A DNA stretch of 64,000 bases. Origin: Liolophura sinensis (lineage: Eukaryota; Mollusca; Polyplacophora; Chitonida; Chitonidae). Shown one piece after another: positions 49,060 through 60,674 of the stretch (positions are counted from its first letter, which is position 1; every line of letters begins with the position of its first letter). Position numbers and translations under genes: made by a program. The stretch is from the NCBI RefSeq assembly GCF_032854445.1, contig NC_088301.1:34585187-34649186 (forward strand), given 5' to 3'. Below the pieces are notes generated by a model, which was not told where the DNA came from, made no database searches, and saw only the letters and a list, made by a program, of their open reading frames with translations.

Positions 49060-51806
49060 AATGCCATTTTCATAAAATTCCCTCAGAATTTTACTGCATA
49101 AAGACATCTCCGTACTAAGTGTTAAGTTCACTGAAGCAATTTACAAAGGGACCCTTGATCGACCTGTCTCACGGAATGAAATCAGTCAACATTCCTTTTA
49201 CTTCTGCCACGCTTCATTCACAAGGTGTTTGGTTCTTTGTTAGTTTTCTTGCAATTCTTTTCCAGTGTATAGTATCACAAGAGAATGCTTAATAGTAGAA
49301 AGTAATGAAGTCTGCCATGGCTTTAAACCAGAAATGAGAGTGGTAAGAATGAAGCAGAAATGAAATTTTCTCATTTGCTACTTTGAAGTATCAGCAAAAC
49401 AGTCTACTTCACCTTTGCGAAGGTTCCAATCCTGGTTTAGAATGGCCAGAAGACAAAAATGCTCACATTTAAAGGCAAATCCTTATTTTTACAAGCCCTA
49501 GCCTCCATTCAAGGTTTCTAATATTTCATTCAAAATAGCTTTCATTAATTGCAATCTAGGCTGATGGTAGATAGAATAACAGAGCTGTGACTTGTTTGTA
49601 GTCTGACAACTGCTGATTGTTTCTCATAATTTTGAAAGTATCCAATGTTGTAAAATGTTGCAGCCAGTGTCATCCAATGTTTCACGGCATAATCACTGCT
49701 TGCAAACTGTAACAGAATGTTAAATAACAAGATATATAACATTTATAAGGCAGGACACAACACCTAAAGGAGTTAATTTCACAAAAGACAATCAGTAGAA
49801 AGAAATTTTTTCATGTTTTTCCTCTTCTACAACTGCCAAAATGTCGGATTTAACATCATTGTCGTTATATTTGCCATGTCAGCTTTAAGCGTGTGTATTT
49901 GGAAAAAGTTTGTGTATTTAATCTGTTTTATAAAATCATCTTTTGGAATTTGTCTTTGGTTTGGACCAATTCACCGGTTAACAGCCTAAAACGATATTTT
50001 GAAACCTTGCCTACAGTGTGGAGGACTTTCCGCCTGGATGCGAGGCGCCCTTTTGCACTACAATGTCTATAAACCCATCATTCTCTCAAAACCCCATCGT
50101 TTCGACGCTTATTCGAAGTATGTTTATTCACCATTTTGTTAATTCACAGCTAACCGCTGTGTATCGAAACGTGCAGCACTGAGTTAGTGGGAAGTGTCTT
50201 CGTCCTCTATTAGCTGGATTTAAAGGTGAATTCTCCCATCTTAACAGCCGGGTTATTATTAGTTATATAAAGGAGATAATAAAGTTTGCTTTATGTCCAT
50301 ATGCTGGACTGGTTGGTCAATTATTTTATCTTACGACTGATGCCATTTTAACAGCAAAGCATATAAATCTAGAAAATAGCCCATTTCCTGTACAGTACAG
50401 CCGGGAAGAATTCGCATTGTTCATTTTTAACGCATGCGTATGAAAAAATGTTACACCAAACATCGATGCTTTTTTAAACCATTCACTTTGTTTCATTCTT
50501 ACTGAAGAGTATGAGCATTATGGTACCTTGTGATGTGTCCATAGTCAAACCCAATAGTTTCGGTTATATATGGAGGTGTAAGCATCGAGATGAGTTATTA
50601 AAAGATTTAATTGTACAGGTAGCTCTCCCAAAATGGAAAGATGCCTCATGGACATCCTATTTTGGTCAGCATCGAAATAACCCAGCGCATCAGGGTAATA
50701 TCAGTCATGCTTTTCCCGCAGTGTGATTAGGGACTCAACCTAAGTGTAGAGGAAAACGTGGTAAGAAAATACCATAAAGAAAGTACATGAAAGAGTAAAG
50801 TAATGAAATTAATGAAAACGATTCTGATAGTGTGACACTTCTTGTATGCATTACAAACTTGAAAAGCTCCATTGCCCAAATCTTGTTTAAATTAAAAGCA
50901 AAATGGATCAAAAATGTGACAAATCACCTTTATATCTACCTATTTAACCTTCATTCAGGTAAGTGATCTTGCTTAACTTACTAGTGTCCAAATTTTAAAG
51001 GCAAAGAGAACACTATTGTGAAGTATATATTAGATGAAAATTTTTGAATTTAGATGACTTTTTAACCTAGTAAAATGCATTTCTGAAAGTCTGAATTCAA
51101 TGGACTTTTCTGATAATATTGGGACTAGTGACGTCACATCAGGTTTTTGCCACTTAACACACATAGACTGCTGGAAATCATCATGCAAAATGCATGTACA
51201 TACAGATTTATAAATACATTCGCCGAATGGACCTTGAAACGAGCTATTTCAAGCAAAAAATATGGATTTGACGTCACTGACACCCTCTGGTTAAATTCAG
51301 ATCACTGTAGAATCTGATATTTGAAAACATTTTTACTCGGTTGTAAAAATTCTATAAAAAATTAAATCAGACTATGTTTTGGGGCAGTCTTTAATGGTCT
51401 TTCATCTGATAACTACTTGATTTTAGTATTTTCTTAGCATTCAAAGGATGCATTAACTGGAGCATATATGAGGTAGTGTAACATATAAAAGTACAAAAAA
51501 GTTTCTCAGCTTTCCTCTTGGGGCGTAACAGTGGCTTTAAGTTACAGTTTTCTATAGGCACATACGGTCAGTCCCTAAATTAAGAGAGCCCGAATTGAGG
51601 GCGCTAAGCTGGTATTGGGTTACAATGCAGTACATTCATCGATAACGTCATCTCTGAATATTTCCGAGCATTGAAGGAAAATACCCATAAAATATCCCCA
51701 AATATGAATACAAAATTCGTATTTTGGAGCATATCTTTCTTCCATTTATTTTTAAAACTATATTTGGTTTTTAGTAGCTTTCCGAGTATCCTTAAAAGTA
51801 TGTTTC
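49060..51806. other. Unique AT-rich DNA, no supported gene except a weak exon candidate
   Basis: 49980-50200 is slightly less AT-rich. The possible exon at 50508-50618 is listed separately. Otherwise I see nothing. Confidence 0.45.
50508..50618 (+). CDS. Weak candidate internal exon
   Basis: A T-rich tract ending TTCTTACTGAAG could be an acceptor, and GTACAG/GTAGCT a donor. Between them lie 111 bases (37 codons, phase 0 at both ends) reading through MVPCDVSIVKPNSFGYIWRC in part. No family is recognised and the donor is only moderate. The same frame stays open to 50726. Confidence 0.17.
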
Positions 51807-51966
51807 GCATTTCAAAAGTCTCGCGAGTTCACGTAGGCCTGGACGAGACGAGGTGGAGCCCTTTTAGCCGCTGCTGTAAAATCGTGTCTTTCAGCCGCAT
51901 TTACTTGCAAGAGCCCCCATCTTGTCTCGTCCAAACCTGCGTGAACGCACGAGAGCTCTTGAATGC
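51807..51966. mobile_element. Short foldback element (MITE-like)
   Basis: A ~160-bp sequence whose ends are inverted copies of each other over about 55 bp. The left arm has GAGTTCACGTAGG, CTGGACGAGAC and GTGGAGCCC; the right arm, read in reverse complement, has GCGTTCACGCAGG, TTGGACGAGAC and ATGGGGGCTC. A 40-50 bp unique centre separates them. Overlapping plus and minus frames share a GLDETRW string only because of the symmetry. No transposase. Confidence 0.85.
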
Positions 51967-52043
51967 CGACTCGGCTTATTGTACACGATGATACCACAGA
52001 GCATGTGTGTGCGAAACCCAGCCATGTGACTTTAATATTTCCA

Positions 52044-52404
52044 ATCCGGCTCCGATGGCTCAGTTGGTAGAGCGTCCGCTCTTGGGGGCGGTAGATCCAG
52101 GGTCAACCCTGAGTCACACCTAAGGCCTTAAAAGAGGAAGTTGTAGCTTCCTCACTTGGTCTTCAGCATTAACGGGATAGTGCATCCACTCGTTGACCTG
52201 TATCTGTATAATGGCCGAGGTAGAGCTGCTTACTTGCCTTTGAGAAGTCGTTTCAGTGAAGCAGCACTAGATAAAAGAGCGGTGGAAATCCATCCTGCAA
52301 CAAGGAGGCACATTACACGTACATGCACTCTAAGGTTCCTTCGTCGTCATATGACTGAAAAATTGTTAAGTACGACGTTAAATCCCATGCACTCACTCGC
52401 TTTC
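52044..52404 (+). mobile_element. Full-length SINE, family B, with 12-bp target-site duplication
   Basis: A tRNA-like head with A box TGGCTCAGTTGG (52056-52067) and a B-box-like GGTCAACCCT (52101-52110). A ~250-bp body follows, then the tail block CATATGACTG, TTGTTAAGTACGACGTTAAA and CACTCACTCGC. The flanks TTAATATTTCCA (52032-52043) and TTAACATTTCCA (52405-52416) form a target-site duplication with one mismatch. The frame 52156-52437 overlies the body. Confidence 0.93.
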
Positions 52405-52416
52405 TTAACATTTCCA

Positions 52417-53544
52417 CGTGCAAATACACTGGTGTAAATACATATGTTGTAGTCACATGAGACGTCCCGTTATCTTCCTGAGAGTTAATACAAGAACGAC
52501 AGTTGCTGGCTATCTTGGAACATTTTATGACCCATCAAGCTACGTTTCTTCCTCCCAGTGGCAGGAAATGGTTGATTTGTTTGCCCACCACGAGCTGTTC
52601 ACCTCCAACCAGCACCGGAGTGTTTTCTTTTAATGGCAGCTATTAAATCGGACAAGTCCATTTAATTTGGCCACAAGTTCCGCCGCAGCCTTGCTTACGA
52701 TCGAAGTGCTTGACAGGGCCAGATTGGCATTCCAATCCAAAAAGGTTTCAGCTAGTGTTTGTTTTAGTCTATTTCTAGTACTAGTAATGGTCTAACGTTT
52801 CCTACTCCCGTATCTTGAACGGTTCCTGTTTGTTTCTTGTTCAAGCCGACAGATTTTTACCGCACAGAATCCGGTTCCCAGGTCCTCATAGTAACGCAGG
52901 GTATCTCTACAAAGTGGTGTGGCTAATCCCATTTCATCAACCGAACAGCATATACTAAATATGCTTGATCGCTTCAGTTTGTTCGTTTGTTTTGATAGCT
53001 ACCCAATTCAGGCTTAAATGAGAAAAAAGACACATACCGCTTTTTAAAACAAAGAAAGTTTCGGTGATAACTAGTATAAGTCACATGTCTCTGTATTGAA
53101 ATAAAGTCTAAAATAAAGTTTCTGAAATAACACTTTGGAAGATTGTCTGACGAAACGAATAAAACAAACGTTGTTTTTACCTGATGTTCCTTTTTTAATA
53201 CTGACTTGTTTCCATTCATAAAAGGGGTGTTGAGAAACTAAAGTCATTTCTTGTGGCCAAATGTGACAAGCTGTTATGTGGCCCTCACAGGCAAAACTAA
53301 AACTATTTACAAAAAATAACAGTGTTCCCAGCTATTGCTATTTCTGACAATAACTTATACTTTGAACATCAGCTGATGTTAGCCTTGATATTTTAAGGCG
53401 CAATGCCACACCATGTACTTTTAGTTACGCGAAGTGGAGGCCATATGCCATGGAGCGGCTTTAATCACCGGCATTATTGGATGTGAACACATTTCAGGAC
53501 GAGATGGTTTTAGGAACTACGTTAACACATTATTCAAGGATCGT
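52417..53544. other. Unique DNA with a less AT-rich patch, no supported gene
   Basis: 52480-52730 is compositionally distinct, carries a 71-codon frame (52418-52633) ending in a plain TAA, and includes a forkhead-like TGTTTGCCC. It may be a conserved noncoding element. The rest is AT-rich. Confidence 0.35.
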
Positions 53545-53681
53545 AGCTGGTAGACTTTCCCACGTATTTTTGTAGAGGAAGCCAGCATGAACTGGACGAA
53601 CTCACAGTGACCGCATTGGTAAGAGGTTCCTGGGCCATTGCGCCGTACTGGCGTGCTAGCCATCTCGGCCACGGAGGCCCC
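53545..53681 (-). mobile_element. SINE family A head lacking the 3' body
   Basis: On the minus strand this begins GGGGCCTCCGTGGCCGAG, continues through ACCAATGCGGTCACTGTG and the B-box region to CATGCTGGCTTCCTCT, and reaches GTCTACCAGC. The usual CAACCTGCGGATGGTCG body and GGCGTAAAACACC tail are absent; unrelated sequence follows. Loss of the 3' part is unusual for retrotransposed SINEs, which normally truncate at 5'. Confidence 0.9.
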
Positions 53682-55053
53682 AAAATTCAGATTTAAAAAT
53701 GATTAACACGATTTGGTCTGAATGCATATGTTGTACTGATACTAACCACCACGAGACAGCAAAATCAGCAATTAGTAATTTAATGTTTGTCCACTAGTTT
53801 ATATATAGATATATTTTATTTAGTGGTTACTAATTACGAACTTCATTAAAGTGTACTAACTGAAGCGTACAGAGTACCTTTAGCTAATGCTAACAATGGT
53901 CCCAGCAATATGCGTGCGCTCTGCAAATAACTTGTAAGACAGGATAATTGATTAACTGGTGTAATTATCATGCTTGCGTCAAAGGAACTTCACGGAAGCG
54001 TAAGTAGCTGCAATATCAGCTCTGAATCACTTGAAAAAAAGTTACAAGAAAAGCCATATAATGGTCGAAAATAACATCAAATGTTTCACGATTGGCTCAC
54101 GTTATGCACTCAGGAAAATAAGATACTACACTCTTTGTACAAACCAGAATATCTGAACTGTTCCCAGAAATTGGTTCTTTAGAAAAAGTCATTTATGGAA
54201 ATGTTCAACGGTGTGACATTATCTCACCCATCTGCACATGGAACCAATGTTGCATGGTGGTGATCAAGTATGTAGAGAATTGCCTTTGCTTTCACCAGCC
54301 CTAAACCCATTATTGTTCGCTCCAGTACGTATTCTTTTACCCATGTTTGCAGTGTGGTCAAAAAAAAAAACGAATTGCGTGACAGTTAAAGACGTTTGTG
54401 ATGTTATTTTCTTGACTGAGCTTGTGCAAGTGTTGCCAATAACGGCATGCACGATTGCTTTCCTGACATTTGCTTGAGTGTACAATTACGTCGTGGCTTA
54501 ACACAGGCTTTTGTCTGAGCGGAAGTGAAGGTCAGAGGGATCAAGTTTACGGCGTTTCAGATCGTTGCCAATAGCAACCATCAGGACGAAGCAGCACAAC
54601 GATGCATTGGTACTGTGTTTGATGACTATAAATTCTGTCTTTGCAGTAATTTGGTCCCGAAACCCCTGCATTTCCCCCACAACATAGATATGTCGATGCC
54701 CAGGTCTTATCACTACATTACGCTTGGGTAGACATGTAAACCGAATAATAAGAGGCCGCTTTTCATGCATGCGACAATGGCTAAATTTATCTTAGGCCCA
54801 CACATATTTCACCCAGCTTAAACTTAAAAGTATTGTTGTTTGTGTTTTCGGGTACATACAGCTTAGGATAGGGGCTAAAACTGTGTTCCACATTGAAAAG
54901 CATTTATTAAATCTGATAATTCTCATTTAATTAATCTTAATTTATTTATTCTAGCCATCATTAAAGTTGTGTGTAACCGTATTCATGTAAAACAAAACAT
55001 ACATATCTTGTCATATGGCTCAACAACTTTCTGATGCCTTTCTACTATACATT
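53682..55053. other. Unique DNA, no supported gene
   Basis: Overlapping frames on both strands at 54238-54770 have no recognised domains. Confidence 0.5.
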
Positions 55054-55114
55054 TCGCCACGATATGACTGAAATATTGTCGATGTGGCGTTAAGCTATAA
55101 TCGTTCCTTCATTC
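55054..55114 (+). mobile_element. Decayed SINE 3' tail, family B
   Basis: CGCCACGATATGACTGAAAT followed by ATTGTCGATGTGGCGTTAAG and a TTCCTTCATTC end matches the family B tail order. No head or body is recognisable upstream. Confidence 0.7.
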
Positions 55115-57929
55115 TACTATACACCGATGCACTAAACGTAGAGGTCAGGGCACATTTTCGCTTACAATTCAATTAGTAAATGTGTCGCTATGCACATGTT
55201 TAAACGTAGACCTATATTATTTGTAAATTTCCAAACAGTAGCCATATTTAATTGCAATCAGAGAAAAGTTACTCCAAAAGACAAGAAACATCGACAGCAA
55301 TAGGCTATAACCTTTCTCGTCGGATGAGAGTAATTCGATAAAAAATACACGCTTTCCAGGAAATTATGTTTTTGCCAAAGAGAGGATAAATAAGGTGGTT
55401 TGCAACGTATGTATTTCGATCCAAGATCTCAATAATCAACTGTCAGAATATCTTTTATATATATTGTATTGGATGTTCCTTTTGGAGACTTTTGCAAACA
55501 CTGCAATCGATTTTCTGGTGATTTGAATTTGCTTTTTGTTCACCGCGTACTCCATACCGGTGAAAAAGACATGACGTCAGTTAGGGGGATGACTGAGCGA
55601 TCGGGTCGTGCGATTTGACACGTAGCTGCAGAACAATCTGATTGTTGTTGTATGCATTTATCGACAGGCGCCTCCGATGACAGTATGCCGCCAAAACCAC
55701 TTCCATCATCCAAAGACTCGGATTCCAAGACATTCTAGAATGTACAACCGCACATCTGAGGATGAGGCACTCTAATGTGCTATTTATTTTGAGAGCAGGG
55801 ACACAGGTGCCTTTTAATGTCTTGAGAGTTTCTCAGTGTAGGGAAAGCATCAAAGTTTCAACACAGCACTGTCAACCTAGTACATTGATCTTGAACCAGA
55901 TGTAAAACCAATGTTAAGGTTCCCATCGGTTACTAACAGGCATTTCCTGGTTTCTTCCGCAAACAAGACACTCTTTTATACACCGATACACAATTCATAA
56001 TTCATTTCATCCAGCCGGGCAAGTACTGCATGCATTAAATTCGTTTTGTTGTCAGTTTAAAACTGGATATTGCACATAGTATAGATGCCGAGTGTGCTCT
56101 TTCGCTAATTGTGGAATTTCTACTCAGTAAATAATTGAGTCAGCTTATAGGTATCCAACTGATTCATGGAGGTAGGTACACGATGGCTATTAAAGTTTAT
56201 TATTAGTGTCGTCATAAATATTGAATGAAATTTCCAAGTCTAGATTCAGCAATTTCATTCACATATTAACTCAGTTGGGCTATCCCCTTGCGCTCCTGTG
56301 AAGAAAACAGAACGTGTAACGCGAGAATTCCCCAATGGAGCAGTCAATATTCAGCATCTTGTCCTTGTTGACGTAACACTTCAGTCTCTCTCCTCATCAC
56401 CTACAAATGCAATCACCTTTTTTCCTCGCGTGGTGAACCTAACAAATGGTAATACGAAAAAGTGCCCGACAAATTGCTGCCGGCCACAAATCTGGTGCTC
56501 TCCAAGACATCGCCATAAAACCTGAGGAATTAATGACGTGTTATTGGTTGCTTCATTGTCACGTGACTCTGCCAAATCGCGAAAACTAGGTATGTTTATG
56601 CAGCATTTTGGAAATTTAGTAAGGCTACAATTTGACGCCAAATCGTTATTTTTGATTTTATTTTTTTTTTCATTCTAAGATCCTTCAAAAGTGCTTGCCG
56701 CCCGAAAAAACCCTATATTAATGATGCACATCTACGAACAGATTCGTGCATTTTGTTTTAATTTTCACACAGGTTCATAATCTGGAAATCATATTTGCAT
56801 AGACATGTAATTTGAGCTATTTCAATGAGACCCTTGCATTTATGACATGGTGCGTTTGGTTCTTAGCTTTTAGCCCGTTGCCTCTTTACATTCTGAATAT
56901 ATTTCCTTGCGTATATAAATCACAAATTTGAAATCACTTTTTAAAAAACACGAAAAGGAAAAGGGGCGCAAATATGGGAGAACTAGCAGTGACACTTGTA
57001 GGACCTCTGATAAATTATGTATAAATTTCTGAAATCCTTCGCATGTTAAAACTTTGTAGTTTGATTCAGTTTGACGTACGCTGCTGTTTTTTCTCTCTTT
57101 ATTATTGCCACTTCAGTCCTATTTCAATTACTGTGTGGGACACATTTGTCGCCTTAACAAAAATCGTGAGGGCAAGACTCATGGTTCGTAGCAGTCCGAA
57201 ATGATATACCTTGTTGAAGCCTTCATATGCATGCTTTCTGCTGGTGTTTAATTTTGCTCTGTGTTCAAAAAACTGTAAAAGGTGTATTGGGGGTGGTGCT
57301 TTGTGTGGGCGGGTACATTAAACTCTGGGAGGAAAAAGTAAAAGCTTTCTTCACGCTGAGAGCTCTTTTAGGCAGCAATTTGTCACGGGCGACCTCTGAC
57401 TGTGCCATTGTAAAATCGGCTGTGAACCAAATTAATTCCTTGGCTTCCCAAGCAAAAAATACATATAGCATCGGTTGCCGAATGTGCCACATAGAGATCT
57501 TAACCCTTACCTCCTCAGTATAACGAGTAAATCTAGGTGTCACCGAGAATATTCTGTGCAATCCATGGAGAATATCTAACTTTCAAGACGATATGATATG
57601 AAAAAGTTGTTTACAAAGAAATGATTCAGTTAATAGCTAAGTACATGGACATATAGTGCAGGAAACTGGTTTCAAGTTGACGACCTTAAGAGTGATCTTG
57701 AAACCTCACCTGGTATGAACCGGCAACATACATGTTTTCTGTAGTACCATTTTGTACACTTTATTTTTAGCGTTCATGGCTGAAGCATAGCATGGCACTT
57801 AGTTTGAAAACACTTCCAAATTTGCTACAGTTCAAGGAACGAGGGATTTTGTATTATAGTGTATTGACCTCGGGAGAATTTGAGATTCAGTAAATGGCCG
57901 CCTGTGACATCGAACCATTTCCTGTTTTT
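55115..57929. other. Unique DNA, no supported gene
   Basis: Frames at 56298-56525, 56381-56641 and 57227-57561 (both strands) overlap one another and have no recognised domains. Confidence 0.5.
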
Positions 57930-58060
57930 GCCCTTGGAATTTGTCTCACAAAAAGCCGCGACAAGCCGGAGCCAGCGGTGGGGTCGTCAATTAACGAGTC
58001 CCTGGACAAGGCGGACTTAATGCCGCCATTTGGCTGACCATTAGCGCCGGCAACGAGGAG
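57930..58060. promoter_or_regulatory. Candidate conserved noncoding element
   Basis: An abrupt less AT-rich island with GTCAATTAACGAG (homeodomain core TAATTG/CAATTA) and ATGCCGCCATTTGG (YY1-like) and no useful frame. It contrasts sharply with flanking AT-rich DNA. Function is inferred. Confidence 0.25.
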
Positions 58061-59742
58061 AGAAAAATCACTGTGTTTCCGCTGTCTCCTACGCCCTCAG
58101 ATGTTACACGCTTTAACGTAGGTTCGTGTTTCTTCGTAAAAACCGTAAATCAAAGAATCTAAACGAAGATAATTGGAACAGGTGACATGACAATAATTTT
58201 CTTTAAAAAAAAAAACAACAGAAGCACACATGCAAGATACGCCTATAAAGATCTTTAAAGCAATTAGTGCACTACATGTATTCCTTTTGCAGGTCTCGTT
58301 GAACAGACATGAAATGTGTGCTGACGATATGACGTGACGCATTTGTCTTAACTAATTACCCCAGTGACAAAATCTTTGCCTTTATTATCATCTGAACTGA
58401 AGTAAAATTGTTCCTATGGATCCCAAAGAGTGCTTTTGTTGTTTGATAAAAAAACTTAACTCGCATTCAGCGTTTCAAGGTGAGGTCATTTATACACCCA
58501 AGCACGTGTGAGCTATTATGGCATAGACTAGCGAGGCTCCGGTCTCTTCAAAGGACAGCAAAATCTTTTTGGGGTCGCATGTTTTCAGCATCGATTTTTG
58601 GATTCTAGTGTGGTTTAAGGGTTTTGCTGGCGAGATTTCTTCTTCAAGGAAAATAAATTGCTTGTCTCAGATTCTTTGCAGCTGGTTAGCACGCTATCAA
58701 GCCGAAACTCATCCGTGGGGACAAGGTGGCGGGGACCAAACTAAGCCAAAACAGAATTTATTCCAGTTTCCAAAGAACCACTGGATGCTCCCCCATGTAT
58801 TACCACGTGCACCAAGATGTTACAGTCCTGTGTGACGAATTTCAACAAGGCCTTCTGGAAATTACTAATCAAACGTTTTAAAAACACGACGAAACACACA
58901 GAGCTTCACAATCAGCTGATATATTTAATTCAGTATTCCTCCGACGATACAAATTCCTTTGATCAGTTCTTTAAAAAATAAGAACATAAAGTATTAAAGG
59001 TTATTGTTTTAGTGCCATGCATGAATACAAAGGTATTTTCCAATTCATCAGCCAGGAAATGCTTTAGTCAGTTGCGAAAAAGCAATCCTTACAATTAGGT
59101 CAATCAAGTAGCTTTCGAGTCTACTGCAATGACGTCACATTTACTAGGTGGTGAGATTCCACTTTTTATGTTTTAAGAAATTAAAATTTGGGTTCATTAA
59201 GAAAGGGAATTATTTTCCGGAGACTAATGTTATGGGATCGTTTTATTACCACCATACTCGTGGAAACAAAACGTAAATGAGATAATATACTGTTGTGTTT
59301 ATATTAGTGTGTGCAAAAACATCTGAATAGACCCAAAGTAAGCTAGATTAAATCTATCTGAGCTGATCAGACGACCCCTAACCCAAACATCTTTCAAGCC
59401 ATGTGATTAATCATCTATCAGTCAGGAGTGAATAAACAAGCGACTGGAATTTTTCTCACACATCGGCCTACTTTGAGCATAATACTTTGAGCACGAAGTA
59501 TTTATTTCGATCTTACACACCATGCACACGTGTCCTAAGATAATTCCATAGAACTACTGCTTATCACAATGTTAACAGATACAACTGAAATAGCATTCTG
59601 CTCGAAGCAGAAAATAACCGAATTTCCCGAAATTTTTATTCCGGCATGTCCTCATATCCAGTCTTGCATTTCGTGGTCTGAAGCTTCTAGTATGGACTAT
59701 GGATAAACCGTTAAAAAGTTTAAAAGTCAGTAAGCGCGATGT
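58061..59742. other. Unique DNA, no supported gene
   Basis: The 88-codon plus frame 58569-58835 has no recognised domain. A 15-bp near-duplicate (CAGTAAGCGCGATG) begins at 59728, just before the larger duplication. Confidence 0.5.
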
Positions 59743-59930
59743 CAGTAAGCGCGATGACATGAGGGTATTTCGGTTGGCTTCTTATTGGTTTTCTTCTTGT
59801 GTCTTTAATTCAACTTGGGGTTCGAAATTTTCCTATTCAGTAAGCGCGATGGCATGAGGGTATTTCGGTTGGCTTCTCATTGGTTTTCTTCTTGTGTCTT
59901 TAGTCCAGCTTGGGGTTCGAAATTTTCCTA
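59743..59930. repeat. 95-bp tandem duplication
   Basis: Copy 1 (59743-59837) and copy 2 (59838-59930) begin CAGTAAGCGCGATG and share GAGGGTATTTCGGTTGGCTT and GGGGTTCGAAATTTTCCTA, with about five mismatches. The 15-bp start is itself duplicated at 59728-59742. Confidence 0.95.
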
Positions 59931-60420
59931 GTTCCCTGGTGGTGGCACTGATGTAGGCCTATAGGAATCGGAACATCCACCGTTAAACAGCATACGTTTG
60001 TTTTCTTAGCTGTAAAGGCGTGTCGACATAGGTCATGTGTGGCAGTGAGTCCCAGAAAAGCCCTGGGCTTTGGTACTTTCTCATGTATTTTAAACTTCTT
60101 AACGGTTCAGTTATACCTCATATTATGAAATTTGCGAGAGTAATCGATTACGATCACCAAACGATTAGGCCTAAAGGTGAGAAGTTCTGGCATGACTCAG
60201 AGTAGGCACGGTTGAATATAATACTACATATGAAACAATATGTACAAGCAAAATAGACGTTCAAGTCAAACAAAGTGCACAGTAGATTCAAACTATAATT
60301 GCAAAGGAATTCGCACCAGCAATTCAATGTATTATAAATGATTCATTCGAAATGCCATTTACCAGAATGGTATATGATAAGAATGAATTTAAGAAAAATG
60401 AAAATAATATCCCCCTCATA
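59931..60420. other. Unique DNA, nothing identified
   Basis: No coding frame or repeat recognised. Confidence 0.6.
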
Positions 60421-60674
60421 TTTATTTCTTATTTGATCGGTGTTTTACGCCGTGTTCAAGAATATTTCACTTCTACGGCGGCGGCCAGCATTATAGTGGG
60501 AGGAAACCGGACAGAGCCCGAGGGATCATCCGCAGGTTGCTCGTAAACCTTCCCACGCACAGCCGAAGAGGAAGCCAGCATATGCTGGACTTAAACTCAC
60601 AGCGACCGCCTTGGTGTGATGCTCTTTCTTCATTGTTCTGCAATGGCATGCTAACCACCTCGGCCACGGAGCTA
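60421..60674 (-). mobile_element. Near full-length SINE, family A
   Basis: Reversed copy. The plus strand starts with TTTATTTCTTATTTGATCGG, TGTTTTACGCCGTGTTCAAG and GCGGCGGCCAGCATTATAGT, and ends CACCTCGGCCACGGAGC, the complement of the tRNA-like head (CTCCGTGGCCGAGGTGGTTAG). Compared with the 43.2-kb copy the body has several substitutions and a short deletion in the GGGTTTCCC region. Frames 60491-60904 (minus), 60526-60747 (minus) and 60537-60809 (plus) overlie it. Confidence 0.95.

Noticed and set aside
51671-51997. Overlapping plus and minus frames sharing GLDETRW.
   Set aside because: The shared residues result from the inverted arms of the foldback element being read on both strands.
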